The translations under genes and the position numbers were made by a program. A DNA stretch of 43,816 nt, taken from NCBI GenBank assembly GCA_900617975.1, contig UZAE01000068.1, positions 1-43,816 on the forward strand. Reading direction: 5' to 3'. Below are positions 12,253 through 26,500 of this stretch, piece by piece. The number at the start of each line of letters is the position of its first letter. The first letter of the stretch is position 1. The notes under the pieces are model-generated. The model had not been told where the DNA came from. It saw nothing but the letters and a program-made list of their open reading frames with translations, and did not search any database. The stretch is from Rodentolepis nana (Eukaryota > Platyhelminthes > Cestoda > Cyclophyllidea > Hymenolepididae).

Positions 12253-15200
12253 TCAAGAGCGCTTCAGAACGCGGCGAAGTGAACTATGCCGACGCTTTTC
12301 GGCTCCAGAAGCTGATGAAGACGCACGAGAATGCCGTGCTGACGATGGTAGAGAATGAGATCTTTCGTGGAAACCTTTGAAACCAGTAGGTGCCAGCTTG
12401 CTCACCGATTCATTAATTGCCTCAACCCAACGTTGAAGCACTTCAGAATTCACAGCTTGGAAGAGGTATTCTGCGCCAGTTAACAGTCGTAGGCGGAACA
12501 CGAAAGGTCGTTTAGTGTAGTCAAGTGCTGGAATGGCAATTGCTCCACCCAGATCCAGGGGTTTTTCTCCATGAAGTGTTTCGTTTTCATTTTCCCGCCG
12601 AGTGCGTCTATCTTTGTAGAAACGCAATTTGCCTTCCATCAAGGTGACATAAATTGACGTCCATCCACGGCCACGACTATGACGTGTGCCTCCAATATCT
12701 GACTCCCATTTTCGAATTAGCGGACCCTCAACTTTGGGTAATTCATCAACAGTTTTATCCGGTTCAGCTGCCTCTACTTGCAGTTCAGGAGGGGGTGTGT
12801 GAGCTGATGTACTAGGGAAGCTCCCTTGGGGCCTAAAAAAGTCATTATATTTCGACAAAATCAATTTTTCACTATCACTACTTATAAAATGAAAGTAAAG
12901 AGTACCTTGTGCTGGATGCTGTTTCTTCGAAGGGTGTGGTTGATGTGATCGGATCTTCCAGTGACGACTTTGGAAGGGAGACTCTGGTTCTACGAGGATA
13001 AAAGTACTCTTTGGAGATTGATGGTGAATGTGGTCTAGCTGGACTGCTGATTTCTTTCTTTTCATTCTCTTGTTCAGTTTTATTAGGAAGTGGGAACCTA
13101 GATATGCGTTTCTGAGGCAGCGGTATGGTTCTAGTAAGAGCAGAGGCTCGTTCAAGTGTAATTTTCTGTGAAGAAATAGGTCCAAGAGATGCCTGTTTGA
13201 CTAGACCCGATCCTCTGGTTGCTGGAGGTGGAGGTTGTCGATTGGGCATGGAAGGAGGAATTTGAGGCGGAAGTTTATGGTAACCTTCCGGTGGAGGTGG
13301 AAGAAATTCATGAATGGCTCGACGGATTTTTTCACGTTTCTCCTTTTCTTGTCGACTCACATCTTCAGGTTTCCACTCGAGAGCTTGGATTTCCATCTTT
13401 TTTTTCGGAATGAGATTTAAAGTACATGAATTTGAATGGTTAGTTTTGTTCCAAAGTTGTTACGGTTTTAACAAATTTACTCCAAGGCATGCACGGTTAA
13501 CTGGCTTAACTGTCATATTTTTTTGCCAACCCAAAGTATACATTTATTTTGTTAAAAACAAATGACATTTCTTTGTGTCTTTGCGTGCGTAGAGGCCATT
13601 TCAAATTTATTTGTATACCACTGAAAAATAATGCTAATTAAGCTGCTTAATGGTTCCATTCTAAGAAATACAATTATTCAAATGATAATAACGATATCAT
13701 TGCTATTTGAGGTTGGTTAAGTTAAAAATTCCAGCTCCGTTACGTTAAACTCAATGTGAAACCATTCTGCTTTCTGCAACTTGGGAAGATGAACAGTGGA
13801 ATGATGACGCAAGGTCGAGCATGAAGATTAAGCAGGGGACCAATAAGCATCGACTATTGTGAATAAGAGCTTGATTAATATTCGAGGAGACGAAACTTGA
13901 TAACCGAATTTGAGAAAGTGAAGCAATGGACTTACAAAATGAGAATATCATACAAACAATAGGCATAAATTAAATGAACCCGAACTCTTTGATGCTCTGA
14001 AGATATTTTTAAAATCTGCTCGAACCTCTCCTCGAAAAAAAATTTGTAAACGAATTTGATCTTAGCTTGCTAAGGCAAATTCAGTCGTATCTGACTCACT
14101 TTAAGCATAGCACAAAAACCTGAAGTTCCAAATTTTACCTTGGTTAGTCTTTTAAGAGCATTAAATCTTTCTTCAGCAGATGCACACGCCCGTTCAAATG
14201 CATAATGAGCACCTAATAGGGCAAGTGTTTCGGCCAGATTCTCGCCAATATTTCGTCGCACAGCCACAAGGTAGACTTCGCGAGCTCCAAGCCATGACTC
14301 AGCAGCCGAAGCATCTCTTAGGAAGTATCGTGCATCCAGGAGTAGTGTCAGTCTAACCCAACGCTCTCTCCACATCGCCTCAGCTAATATCCGTTCCGTC
14401 GCTAGAGACACACAAACTTCCCGAACTTCTCCACGTGGAGCCGTCAATGCCTTCCATAGTCGACTTCGTTCAGGCTGGATGGAAGTTGGTGTCGTCCCAA
14501 TAGACAAGATCGACCGACCTTCATTAAGGCAATCCTCAACCTGCTTAACCTTTACACCAAGCTCAGCATAGAGTTGACGGTGTTCACCAATGAGTCGTTC
14601 AATTCCGTATGCAGTACGGCTAAAAGGGGAAAAATACGAGTTAGGTAATTGAGCATTCAAAAATTTATTGGTCACAACAATAACCTTTTCTACCTGAGAT
14701 TATTAGGCTGACTCATCCTATCCTTTGCTTCAGATAACCATTCGAGGAGATGTTGAGCGGTAGTAAAAAAGGAATGTAGCCAAACAGCTTCGGCAAGCAG
14801 TCGGCTTCGAGCGCTCGCTTTCGAAGCAAGCTCCTGGGCTGCACTGACGACACAATCTCTTCGAACTCTAAGAAGTACTTCGGATTCACCACTGTAGGCG
14901 GGTAAGAGCTTATTCGCTGTGGTGGATAGCGTTTCACATTTGGCATTGATGTGGGACAATCGCATCGCCAATCCTGCCTCCTTTCGCCGGAGATTTGCGA
15001 TACCTCCGTGGTCACCACTTTTACTTCGACCTGTTATCATTTCTACGGTTGGTTCTGTTGGTACGTACTGGTAGCAATCTTCGATTTGATTCTCCAAATA
15101 CTAGGTAATAAAGACATAGTTACAGATAGTCCAGTAAAGCTAGATCTTCCAGAAAGATAAATAACTGAGATTGACAATCGAAATTCATGTTAAACCAACA

Positions 15201-18200
15201 CAACATTTGAAATTTAATATAATTTATAAAATATCATGTGTTAATTCATTATGGAGAATAAAATTAATTTCAATATAATCTTATTTACAAGTGAATTAAA
15301 TTACTTTCAGTCATATTGCAACTTGTCCTACATGCTTCTGTCCTGTAACAATGCTCGAGAAATGAATATCATTGCTTGGACAATAGGGAAAAAATCAATT
15401 TAGTAAAGATGCATGACGATAAGCCATAAACGAGTTCAGGGTGTAGGTGAAATCAAAATTGATGTTCACAGAGTTCTAGTGAAACAAAGAATCAAGTTTA
15501 AATTCATTTTCAGGAAAAATTCAAAAGTTTTAAAGTTTCTAATTGTTAGGACACCGTTTAGAATAATTTGGAAAACATACTCGAAGTAAGTGGGCTTTAC
15601 TCCTCATTCACTGGATCATTGAATTTTGACATTCGTGCCCGAATATGGATTCGCGTCATAGCCCCCATTTTTAATTGAATAGGCATCGCCATGGAATTCC
15701 AAGTAAAAATATGTTTAAAATATTTATATCAAATGGCAGGGGTCCAGATTGTTATCATTAGCCCTTTAGTTGACTTCAGGCTTCACGTTTGATTGTTATC
15801 ATTAGCCCTTTAGTTGACTTCAGGCTTCACAGAGTGGAAAGAACATCAAATTGAAAAAAGTCGAGAGAGAGAGGGGGGAACAGAAGAGTGTTTCAAAGAT
15901 GTTAGAGACAAACACAAAGGTAGGAAAAAAGTAAGGTGAGTACTGTGGAAATAGTCGAATATGGTGATGGTAGTTAGAAGTGAGAAGTCAACTGCCAGTT
16001 AATAGACATTTTTGGCGTATGAATATACGTTGCCCAGGTGCATCACGTGGAGGTAAGTCTATCGCACACCCCATGTTTAAAATATCTGTTTTAGCATCCT
16101 ACCTTTAATTATACCTGACATAATTGAAGATTCAATAATGAGACCTCATTATAATTCTTTTCAAAAAATCAATAAAAGATTAATCGCTTAATACAATGGC
16201 AAGCAAAATGTCTCTGCAGACAAAATCGATTTTCGTTTGCACATGGAAACATCAGATGACTCCAGTGTAAAAGTGTTGTTAAAAAGGTATTGACTGTTTT
16301 CCGTTTCCACAATTAAATTAAAGCTCAACTGTTTTGAATGTCTCACTTTTACGGATACTAAGGGAATTAAATGAAAAAAATATGTGAATATTAAACAAGT
16401 GAAATTTTTTTATTTAAACCCCATAAAGACTGGGTGGAGTGGAAATCCACGCCCAAAGTTTTCTTCCACTCCAATTCTGTCAGACCAAACCAGTGAGTCA
16501 TGCACCAGGAAGAGCAAAAGGGAGTGGGTAGGTTGGCATGGTGGACGGTTCGATCGTATGGGCGTAACCCCACGGGCTACGGCTGAAACTCACACGTCTC
16601 CACGCACGCACCCAATACCCCATAGACAAGTGTAATACCTCTGCTACTCCGGCTCAAGTTCACTCCCCTCTCTAACTTTCTAACGAATAGATTAACTACG
16701 AAATGAGCGGCTTTATTAATGAGATGAGTCTCAGTCTCAATTATTAAGCCCAAGTTAAGCATAAATGATGTGTTTTGATATGAATTCTGCCGAATTTAGT
16801 TTCTCCATTAAATTCTTCTCCTATACTATACTACCTCAATTATTGGGAATATTAGCTAAGATTGATCAATAAAAGTTCATGTCTGGTCTACTCAAATGTT
16901 TTCCCCCTTTTTAAACGCATTCATCTATACACTTCTAATGACTTTGATATCCATTTAGTTCTCATATAGACTTATCTTTCTCTTCAAACTACTCTACGAT
17001 TTTTTTGTAGTAAAAACTCACTTCAACTAGACTACGTAGTTATTCACTAAGCAGTACCAAAGTTATTGGTCGGATACGAGGGATATGTGGTATGTACTAA
17101 GCTTTCGTTGTTCTCAGCGCAATATATCATCTACCAGAACTGGAATAAGTAAATGAAATTCAACTCACCTGTGTATCGTAAAAGAATCGATGAAGAGTGA
17201 GACACGACTTAAGAAGTTGGCTTCGAGTGCAGAGCATTTCTAGGAGATCAGCGTAGTCTTCGTTGAGTCCATCTTTAGCGAGAGCGATGTCGGACCGATT
17301 TCGATGACCTCGAAGGATCATTTGATCGATGCGTTGGATCATGGTGCGCATACGACGTTCACCTTCAGTTCGTGTTCGTTTAGAAAATTGATCGAAACGG
17401 TCGTGGAGGCTGAAGGCGTGTTCCAAGTCGTTTCCAACGTCAACATTGTTGGCTGTTTTCTGACACTCGGCTATCCAGTCCTGTAAATTATATTGGTCAT
17501 TTATTTAATTCTGGCGAAAGAGCTACTCACTGTGCAATTCTTAAAATCATTTCTCGAGGCACAATATGATGTTAGAACCGTTTTTAGGTACTTTTTATTT
17601 CAGTCTTTGTGGTCAAAGGTTTCTCGAAGCTTAGTGATGGTGCTTGCTTCTGTCTTTCGCTAACTCTACTAATGTGTCTGCGTATTACATGAGTTTTGAG
17701 AAATTCGACGCAGACATGTGATACTCATACTTAATCTCCGTTCTTCCACTACCTTGAACTGCGATAACTGCTACACCAATTCACTATTTTTGACATTCTT
17801 ACTTGGGAGGTTCGATTGTTTGTCGTCTTCCACCAGACGTATTTTAGCTACACCACTGACGTGCCAATTTTGGTACCGAAAATGGGTAGAATATCATGAA
17901 GAATAGAAAGCAGTGAGAAAGTTTCCCTATGTATTACAACGCGGTACATTTCGGAGATTTCAACCAAGACAATCGGAATTAACTAACACGAATTTACACT
18001 AAAATCATTTTCAATTCAGAATCATGAAAAGAAGGAATGCAAAGATCAACCACCACAAGACCACTTTGTTTAATCTCAGGAAACAATTGCCTAAATGCCG
18101 ATTTTAAACTAGTTGGACAACTCGTTAACTCAATGTCCGAAATCAATGTCTTTTAAGTCCTTTTGAGTTGCCATTAGAAAACAAAATCCATAAACGCAAG

Positions 18201-21200
18201 TACGGTGATTGCATTCCGGCAAAGTATAAAACCAAATTTTCAAAAACCTACCACTTGACCACCCAAATCGCGACTTAGAAGTCCTGCTCTATTTGAGAGT
18301 GTCCGTGTGGAACACTCGAAAAAATGTTTTACGGAAATTCTTATTAGATCAAGAGTACTGTGAAGAAAATAATTAAGAAGGACAAACAAAGTTCCTATAT
18401 CGACCTTCGTCCATGACTGTGAAGAGCAATATTATTATACAATCGAGACGCAGCAATCGATTTGATTAATTTCCCACGAAAGCAAATACGAATAGCCCTA
18501 ATGATTGATTTGATTATCTAATTTGTACGAATGATTTCGTCTTGTTGGCATATATTTCTCGATTTCTGAAGTTTTACGAGGAGTGAATAGCATTCGATAG
18601 GTAACTAACCGCTGTCTAAAAGAAGTGAAAAGATGGTTATGGAAAATATGAAATTCTCTTGAACGGCAAGCCTAATGAATTCTCTTTCATTAGTAATTGT
18701 CTGTGATTTTAAAATTATCAGAAAGAACAATTTCTTGAATGAATAATAACAAGGTTTAAACAAGGCTACATAAAACTCTCTGTCAGGTTAATGCATGTAA
18801 AGCAGCGTAATCCATTAACAATTCTCTCTTAGGGGATCGGCGGTTACCTCAAGATCGTTAATATCTAGCATGAGATCATGCAATGTGATAGCCTCCAAAA
18901 GGTCCTTTCGGCGCTCCATAACTGAACTTCCGAGCGATGAGAAGTCATCCAAGAGTCTCTTTGCAGTATTAGCAATAAATGACTTGGTAACCGGAGGAGC
19001 AATAACAAAGTTGCCATTGATCTGCACACCAGTGGAAAGCTGATTGGATAGTTCGTTGGCGCGGTGTTTGATTCGATTTGTCTCGTTAGACCAATTGGCC
19101 ATGCTCTCATTTAGTACGTTCAGCCTGCGCAGGGCTCGATTCGCCTCGTCCATATTCTGAAGTAGGAAATTATTGTAAAATCGTACTGAGGCAAGACAAT
19201 AAATAGCGATCATCATGCTCGTTCCAATCTGAAGCTAACATCGCCCTCCTTTATGGAAGATAAAGTCATTTTCTCTGACTCTGAAAGCATTTACGAATCG
19301 TTCAGGGATGAAAAAATGTGGCTAAAATTATGGCTAAACCGAATGAAAAGATAGAGATATTGATTTTAATTCAATGTAAAACCCTAAATTCACCGTAGAA
19401 ACATCATTACACTCAGATTTAGCAAATCCAAATGATCGTTTAATTAAATAAGCTTAAACATTTTTTTGAGGGAATGAACGACGGAGTATAGGAGGCAAGA
19501 AGTAGAGGAAGTCATATAGGTTAGACCAAAGGTATCAATGTAGGTGATAACAACTTAACGGAAGGATTCTTTTTCCTAGTTAAGGACCGATGGATTCAAC
19601 TCCTATATACTGACCACTTTGAGGTTACCTTAAAGTAAGAGGAATTGTGTACTTATGGAAAATATACCCCTTTCACCTCAAATCCAATCAACCATAAAAG
19701 AAGCACTCAAAAGAGCACAAGACACGTTTAAAATGGCATTTAACTCAATTCTCCGCAATAGCTATGGATAAATAGCCAATAATTTTACTAAGGGCACTAA
19801 GACCCTAGAATTTGGTGAGATGCAATTAATAAGTGATATATAACACCTCAAAACATCATCCAAAGTTGCAAATTTCACGATTTTTTGTTGGTTACTGTGT
19901 CGGCAATCGCTCTGATCTAATGCAGGTCTACCTGCCCCCCTGGCATCCTAAAATTTGGTTTAGGAAGAAATTGTCGCTAGTTCTTTGATATCGAGGCTTA
20001 TAAGCGGTAAATGTTCGAGAAATAATGGTGTTTCTAAAAGGAGGCTTTGGAAATCAACCAATGTCTTGGAGTGACTATAGCACTGTCTTCTACCTGTGTT
20101 TCTTTTTAATGTCAACTATATTCTGACGGTATTTAGTGAACACCTTAATCACAACAGGGGAAATTAGACTTTCAACAAAAGCAACAAATAGGTGCCTACA
20201 GTTGGATCACTGATGCTTTGTAAACAGAGTTCTCTTTCAGACATCCAAGCCTCAAGATTGTAAGCGTCGAAGGAAAACTTGTGAATGGCATCCGCCAGTC
20301 GTAACTCCTCACGGCGAACTTCAAGTAAGTGAGTAACGGTGTACCAGGCTTGTTCCAACTCACCAAGAACTTCTCGAAAGCTCTCCAATCGCGCACCAGC
20401 ATTGGCTTCCGCACCAAAATAGGTTTCTTTCACTCTCTAGAAATATATCAAATGGTATAAGGTGGATAATCGAATCTCATAACATAAATCCATCTTCTCC
20501 GCATTTTCACCATTTTGTCTTGAAGTGTGCGATTGACTTACCTCCACTTGGTGCACACTGGGCAACGTATACTTATACGGTGAAAGTCTACAAATCGCCA
20601 GTTGACTTCTGATTTCAAACTACCATGACCCCATCGTAGGTCATATTCGACCACTTCCCCCGTACTCACCTCTCCATACCTTTTTCTCTTTTACATCTGT
20701 AAATCACTCTTCTGTTCCCCCTCTTAACTTTTTCTCACTTTGATGTGCCTTCCTTTTCTAAAGCCCGAAGTCAATCAAAGGCCTAATAATGACTATCATA
20801 TGGCCTGCATTTTGATATATAAAAAAATATTTTTCTTACCATGGTAATATTCCACTAAAGAATCTTTTCAATCTTTGATTCCTTTAAACATTGTTGGAAG
20901 CGAGGGAAAATATGGAGTCGTTTAAATGTTCAGAGAGGGAGGGGGGGGGGTGTGGCAGGAGGGGAGAATAAGGTTTTCCATGGCAGCAAGCTCATTAATT
21001 CTTAAATAAATTTGCATTCCAAAAGCAATTTTCTTAACTATTTTAGTGAAGAAATAACCAAAATAAACCGTTAACAATAGATAGCCGGAAACTTTAATGT
21101 AAGAGAGATTGAAATTCTTGAATTATCATTTCAACCGCGATATTGGCTAAGCCTTAATTAGATGTGGGAATTGAAGACCCTTGTTCAAATACATTTACAG

Positions 21201-23512
21201 CATCAGCGAGGATAGCAAAGCAATTTTCTACACAAACTCGAGGTTTGAAAACCCCATATAAGCCAATATGAATAAACTCCTCTTTGACCACCAGAATAAT
21301 ATCTACTGGTCTGTAAATTGAAACTCTTGGCCAGCCAACTCCGAGCACGAGTACTTTACTAATTAAAGTAATAGAAGTCTTCTCCGTTTACTACGTTGCA
21401 GACCCGAATTAAGGCAATTGTTAAAAATGATGCACTAGGCACCTCAATCACCTATACAAGAAACAGACAATACGATGACTCCAGAGCACGTATCAGATTA
21501 AATTCTCCTCCATATTAGCCAGGGTTGCTTTTCTCAAGGTAAATGTAGCAACTTCGCATATTTTCGCCTCAGTAACTGGAGGGAGAAAAGGAGACGCGAA
21601 TGGCAAAATCTCGCCAGAGAATCTTCCTTGGTATTTATAATAGCAGGAAGACAGGAGGGACGTTTTTCGAAATATTTCCCTGAATAAACCGTGGGATAAA
21701 CTTTCAAGCTAATCAAATCGAAATCATTCGGAAGAGTAAGGAATGATTAGAAGCCATCTCAGAGATGAGGTTCATGTTTCTGGCCACTAATTACCGATAA
21801 TTAGTTTTATTGACAGAGCGAATATACAAGGAAAGTTATGTCCCAGGAAGGAATATTTTGTGTTCCAAAGTGAGTATCCACGAAAGGTCAGCAGTGGAAT
21901 TCGTAAAATGACTTCTTCAACGTCCAAAACGACTTTGTGAACTTATGCAAAGAACTGGCAGACAGAGTAGTTCGTTATTCTTGCGCCAATGTGTAATTGA
22001 CACACTTGGTGGTCATACATTTACATCGGCAGATTATGCAGAGCTCTATATCACTTTGACCAAACTAGTAGCTGGCTCCAATATTCGCGTTGCACATTGC
22101 TTATGAGTAAGTGAAATTTAAATACGAGTTCTTCCAACCTTGCCTATTCGAGTTCGTCAAGTCCTGAATCTCTTGCGTACTTCTTAGTTCTTGCACAACC
22201 ACCTAACTAAGTGAATTCGTGATCATCAATGGAAAAAGGTAGACTTACAATGCAGAGATTTTTCACTCTAGGTCCACGGTTCTCCACTTCCGTTATATGG
22301 TTCGTTAGTCGCCGTTTCTCCTGTTGAACCCGAAGTAATTGCTTTCCTACAGCACTCCTGTGTTTCGGTGTCCAATCATCGTAAGGCTGTCTGATTTGTA
22401 TCAATTTGTCCTTCACCCACAGCAACTCCGAATTGAGCTCAAGCAGATGACTAGCAATCGAGCAGTGCAAATTGAGTAATTCTTCACGTTTTTCTAATGC
22501 CCCACCTACTGCCACCAATTGCTTCTCCACCTCTGTGTTTACTGCTGTAAAATCGGCCGCTCTATCAGGATAAAATTGTGACAGGGACTCAGTATGCTCC
22601 TAGGCAAATAAAGGATCATTTTGTTACTGACTTTAAGATAATAAGACAACTTTGAATACCCCGATTAAAACTGACCTTAATTACATTGGCTTCCCCTGAG
22701 TACTTTTCGTACTCATGGCAATCTCTTTCGTGAGCTTCAAACCGACGTTGAAGTTCGGTCAACCCTGAGGTGCTCAAACTAGGATCTTCAATATCGGTCT
22801 TGACTTTCGCTAGCAGTCTCTCAGCCCAATGTAGCAGATCTTGAACAGTCTCGTTCAGTAGAAACTCTGGAATTAAAAGGAACTCTGCAAATCGATTGGC
22901 ATAAAAGTTATAGAGTTAGCAAAAAAAGACAAACCCCTATGAGATTCCTCCAGTCTCAACAATTGGCTATGAAGTCGATGCAGAAGGGACTCCCAATTTA
23001 CGTAGATGCCATCAATTCGTGCAGATATAACACGGTCAACACGAGAACATTGATCAATAAGATCCTTTCCAGTCTAAAAGTAGTTCATGTTAGATTAGCG
23101 TAGTGCTCAGCATTCGGTCTTAAACTACACGAGCAAATTAAACGGACCACACCTGAATGATACCCTCGGCACGTTCCCGACTGGACTCAATCTCCTCTTG
23201 CAAAGCTTTCACTTGGGCATAAGCACTTGCAATGTCTCGTTTAGATGTCAAGTCCACTTGATTTAGAGCCAATGATTTCTCGCCCATCCAATCCTCAATC
23301 TGGATTTAAAGGGAAAAATTATGTAACAAAAAGTCCTGTTTTTCCATTTAGAACGTATTATGAAGTCGATTGCTGTGAAATCCAAACATTACTACCAGAG
23401 ACTTCTAAATTCGACAAGATTTCTAACCTCTCACAACTACCCCTATATACATTAAAATACTATGTCGTATCATCCTTGTTTCCTCTACTTGAATGGCAAT
23501 GAAGATCAGTCG

Positions 23513-23544
<32 letters not shown>

Positions 23545-26500
23545 GTACTAATTCTTGGCACTCCACACTTTCCGTTTCTTATTGAGGCACTTTCTCACTG
23601 AAGTTGATTTCACCCAGTTAATTACCATCCACAACTACAATAGGAAATTGAGTCAGGTTAAGCAATTCACTCCCTGAATAGTCAATGACTACAGTACTAG
23701 AGCTATTTCACATCTAGGCCATCGACAATTCACAACAAGATGCTAGAAGTCTATCATTTTCAATCCATTGCAAATTATGATTATCTTGTTATCCATTAGG
23801 ATGGAAAATAATTAGATGACATTGGTATAATAAAGACATAAGTGAGAGAAAGTCTGTTGACGCAACTCACATCGTCAAAATCGTTCAGCAACTCGTATAG
23901 CCTATGATTCTCCCTCAATAGACGTTCGCGCTCATCGGACTTCTCTTTGTTCCTTTCAAGTCTACAATCGACAGTTGAGGCATTTCATTACGTTTGCAAA
24001 AGGCGTCAACGCTATAAGCGATTCCATAGCAATTTTATGACACGTGCACTTCCCTATTCTCATTTAATCACCCACATTAACAAAATCATTCCAATCAAGA
24101 AAATAAATCTGCCTAATTTGTTTCAGCCTACTTCTAAAAATATTGAAATGAGCCTAATGAACGCGTATTCAATAAACTCAATGCAAGTCAACCTTTACTT
24201 TTGAAGTGGGGAGGAGGCGTATTTGAGCGTGAAAATCGGACCTGCATTACCCACCACATTCATGTCAATGATTATCCATGCTTTGTGGCTAGTTGATCAA
24301 ATGGGACAGTCAATGTCACCGCTTTACCTTATTTTGTCCCCCTCAATGCCAAAAAGTGGGTATTTGTCTGAACATTGAGGGTATGAATTCACGTAGGTAC
24401 AAGACAACCAAAGGCAGATATGTGGCATTTCTAAAATTAAGTGACGTGAGTCCTTTTCTTAATTTCTACTCATTAGCCAACTTCTAATTCGCTTACCTGA
24501 CAATTATCACTTGTTCACTGTGTTCATGGCCAATTCTATTATTAAAAATTTCATATCATCCAGAGGTGACGGTTTAAGTTGTCAGTTCAACTTCTTCAAC
24601 CAACTACTATAAGTTATTGATGATTAGAGATAATTTTCAATTCATGCGTGTGCACCGAGAATCTTGTCTTAAATTCTTCCTAAATTCTATGAAAATATAA
24701 AAATCACTATGCAGGAAAACTTACTCAAGTTTCATTATGCCAAGCGTGTCGGCAATGTATATAACATCGACAAGCATATCGATATCCGTTTCAATTTCAT
24801 TCATACCTTCTAGAAGGGCCTCTTCAACCACCCTGATCTGATCATATGAAGACCACAAATTTCCAATGCAAGATCTCCATTCATGAGTGCAAATATTGAG
24901 AAAAAGTGGTAATAACTTTGGGTGTTTTAATAGACACGAATGTGTCTCATCAATGTGGGTTGAAGTCAACAAAGGGAAAAGTTGAACGCACCAACTGGTA
25001 CAAAAAGTAATTCATATTTACTCACGACTCTCGAAGATTGTTCAATTCGCCAATAAAACAACTCTCACTTCCACGAAATGCACCAAGTAGGTCTCTGGCT
25101 TTACGATCCAATGCATTGAACCTGTTCCAATAGGAGAGGAGTGGAGTCATGAAGGCTTCATGTTCTTTCTGTTGGACTTGAACAGCTTCAAGAGAATCCT
25201 TGAGTGACAAAACACAAACCAAATGAATGGTGCGTAGCTTGAATTTCTAATATATGACATTTCCAACTATTGGCATGTATGGATTATCACTGAGGAGGGG
25301 GGGGGGTACTGATTTTATGTTAAAGTAGTTAGGGAGTTGCAACAATGTTCTCGATTTAAGGAGAGCCTGTTTTCATATTGGAAAGGGTTACACAGTACTA
25401 ATAATATTTTATAAACTATAGTATTAGCCATTCCAACTCATAGATCTGTTTTGTCTCTGTTTTGTGCCAATACTTGATTTTGTGTATCACTGAATGCATC
25501 CGCATCAAATATCCACAAAATGACCCATCAGGGTAGAATAACTTGTGCCCTAACGTATAACTTACTTTGCCTATCTATTTCACTGCAAATTACCTCTCTT
25601 CCAAATCGCCCATTCTCTCACAATTCCTCTTTACTTCTCATCTCATCTCCTTTTTACTCCCATTCATCCCCGCCTGCCAAGCCTACTTTGGTCCAAAACC
25701 CTCTCAAGGCCTTTTCCCTCGAGAAAGGTTCATGGATTTTACTTGCCATAGGAACAACACAATTCCCTTTCACTCTCATTCGTCCCGGCGAGTGCAAACG
25801 CACTCTTGTTTTAAACCCACTCCTCGTCTTGTCACTCGAGAAATGCTCTTGGATCGTTCTCGTCATAAGATCGCTCGTTCTGAAAGAGTGTATTTAGACC
25901 AATTTGTACTGGAATAAAATGTAACTTTGTTTCTGATTGAAATCACTTCCACACACTTTATGGGCAAGACCTAATACGTAAAATTCTTAACTTCAGTACC
26001 CTCAAACAAGCACACGAGCAATCATTGGCTGCCGTGGAAGGAAAGCGTCCTAGCAACGCACTTACAAGATATTCACCTTCGATTACTCCACCTTCATTTA
26101 CGCCCAAGGCTTTTCACAATACCACACATCGACTTATCTTCATGTGGTGCACCCTGGGCAACGTATACTCATACGGCAAAAAAGTCTATTACCTAGCAGT
26201 TGACTTCAAACTACCATGACCCCGCTGTATGTCATATTTGACTACTTCCACATTATTCGCCTCACCTTTTTTATACCCTTGTTTCAGCCTCATTATTCCA
26301 CCTACCCCTCTCGACTTTTTTTCACTCTGATGTTCGTTCCCCTCTGTGGAGCTTGAAGTCTACTAAAGGGCTAATGATAGCTATCAAAACGCCTGCCATC
26401 TGATATAAATAAATAAATTTTGTTTTACTTTCTGTCAATTCATAATCGTTTGTGATATGTGTTCGTACTTTAACTTGCTAAGGAGGCCATAGGTGAGCCC

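Noticed and set aside
19600..19870. Possible viral-type DNA polymerase B relic (NSYG and YTD motifs) in spectrin intron 12
   Set aside because: The motif order is reversed relative to real family B polymerases, a stop interrupts it, and no other motif is present.
21154..21348. Minus-strand frame as an extra spectrin exon
   Set aside because: Exons 11 and 12 join in phase and continue a spectrin repeat without it, and its residues do not fit a repeat helix.
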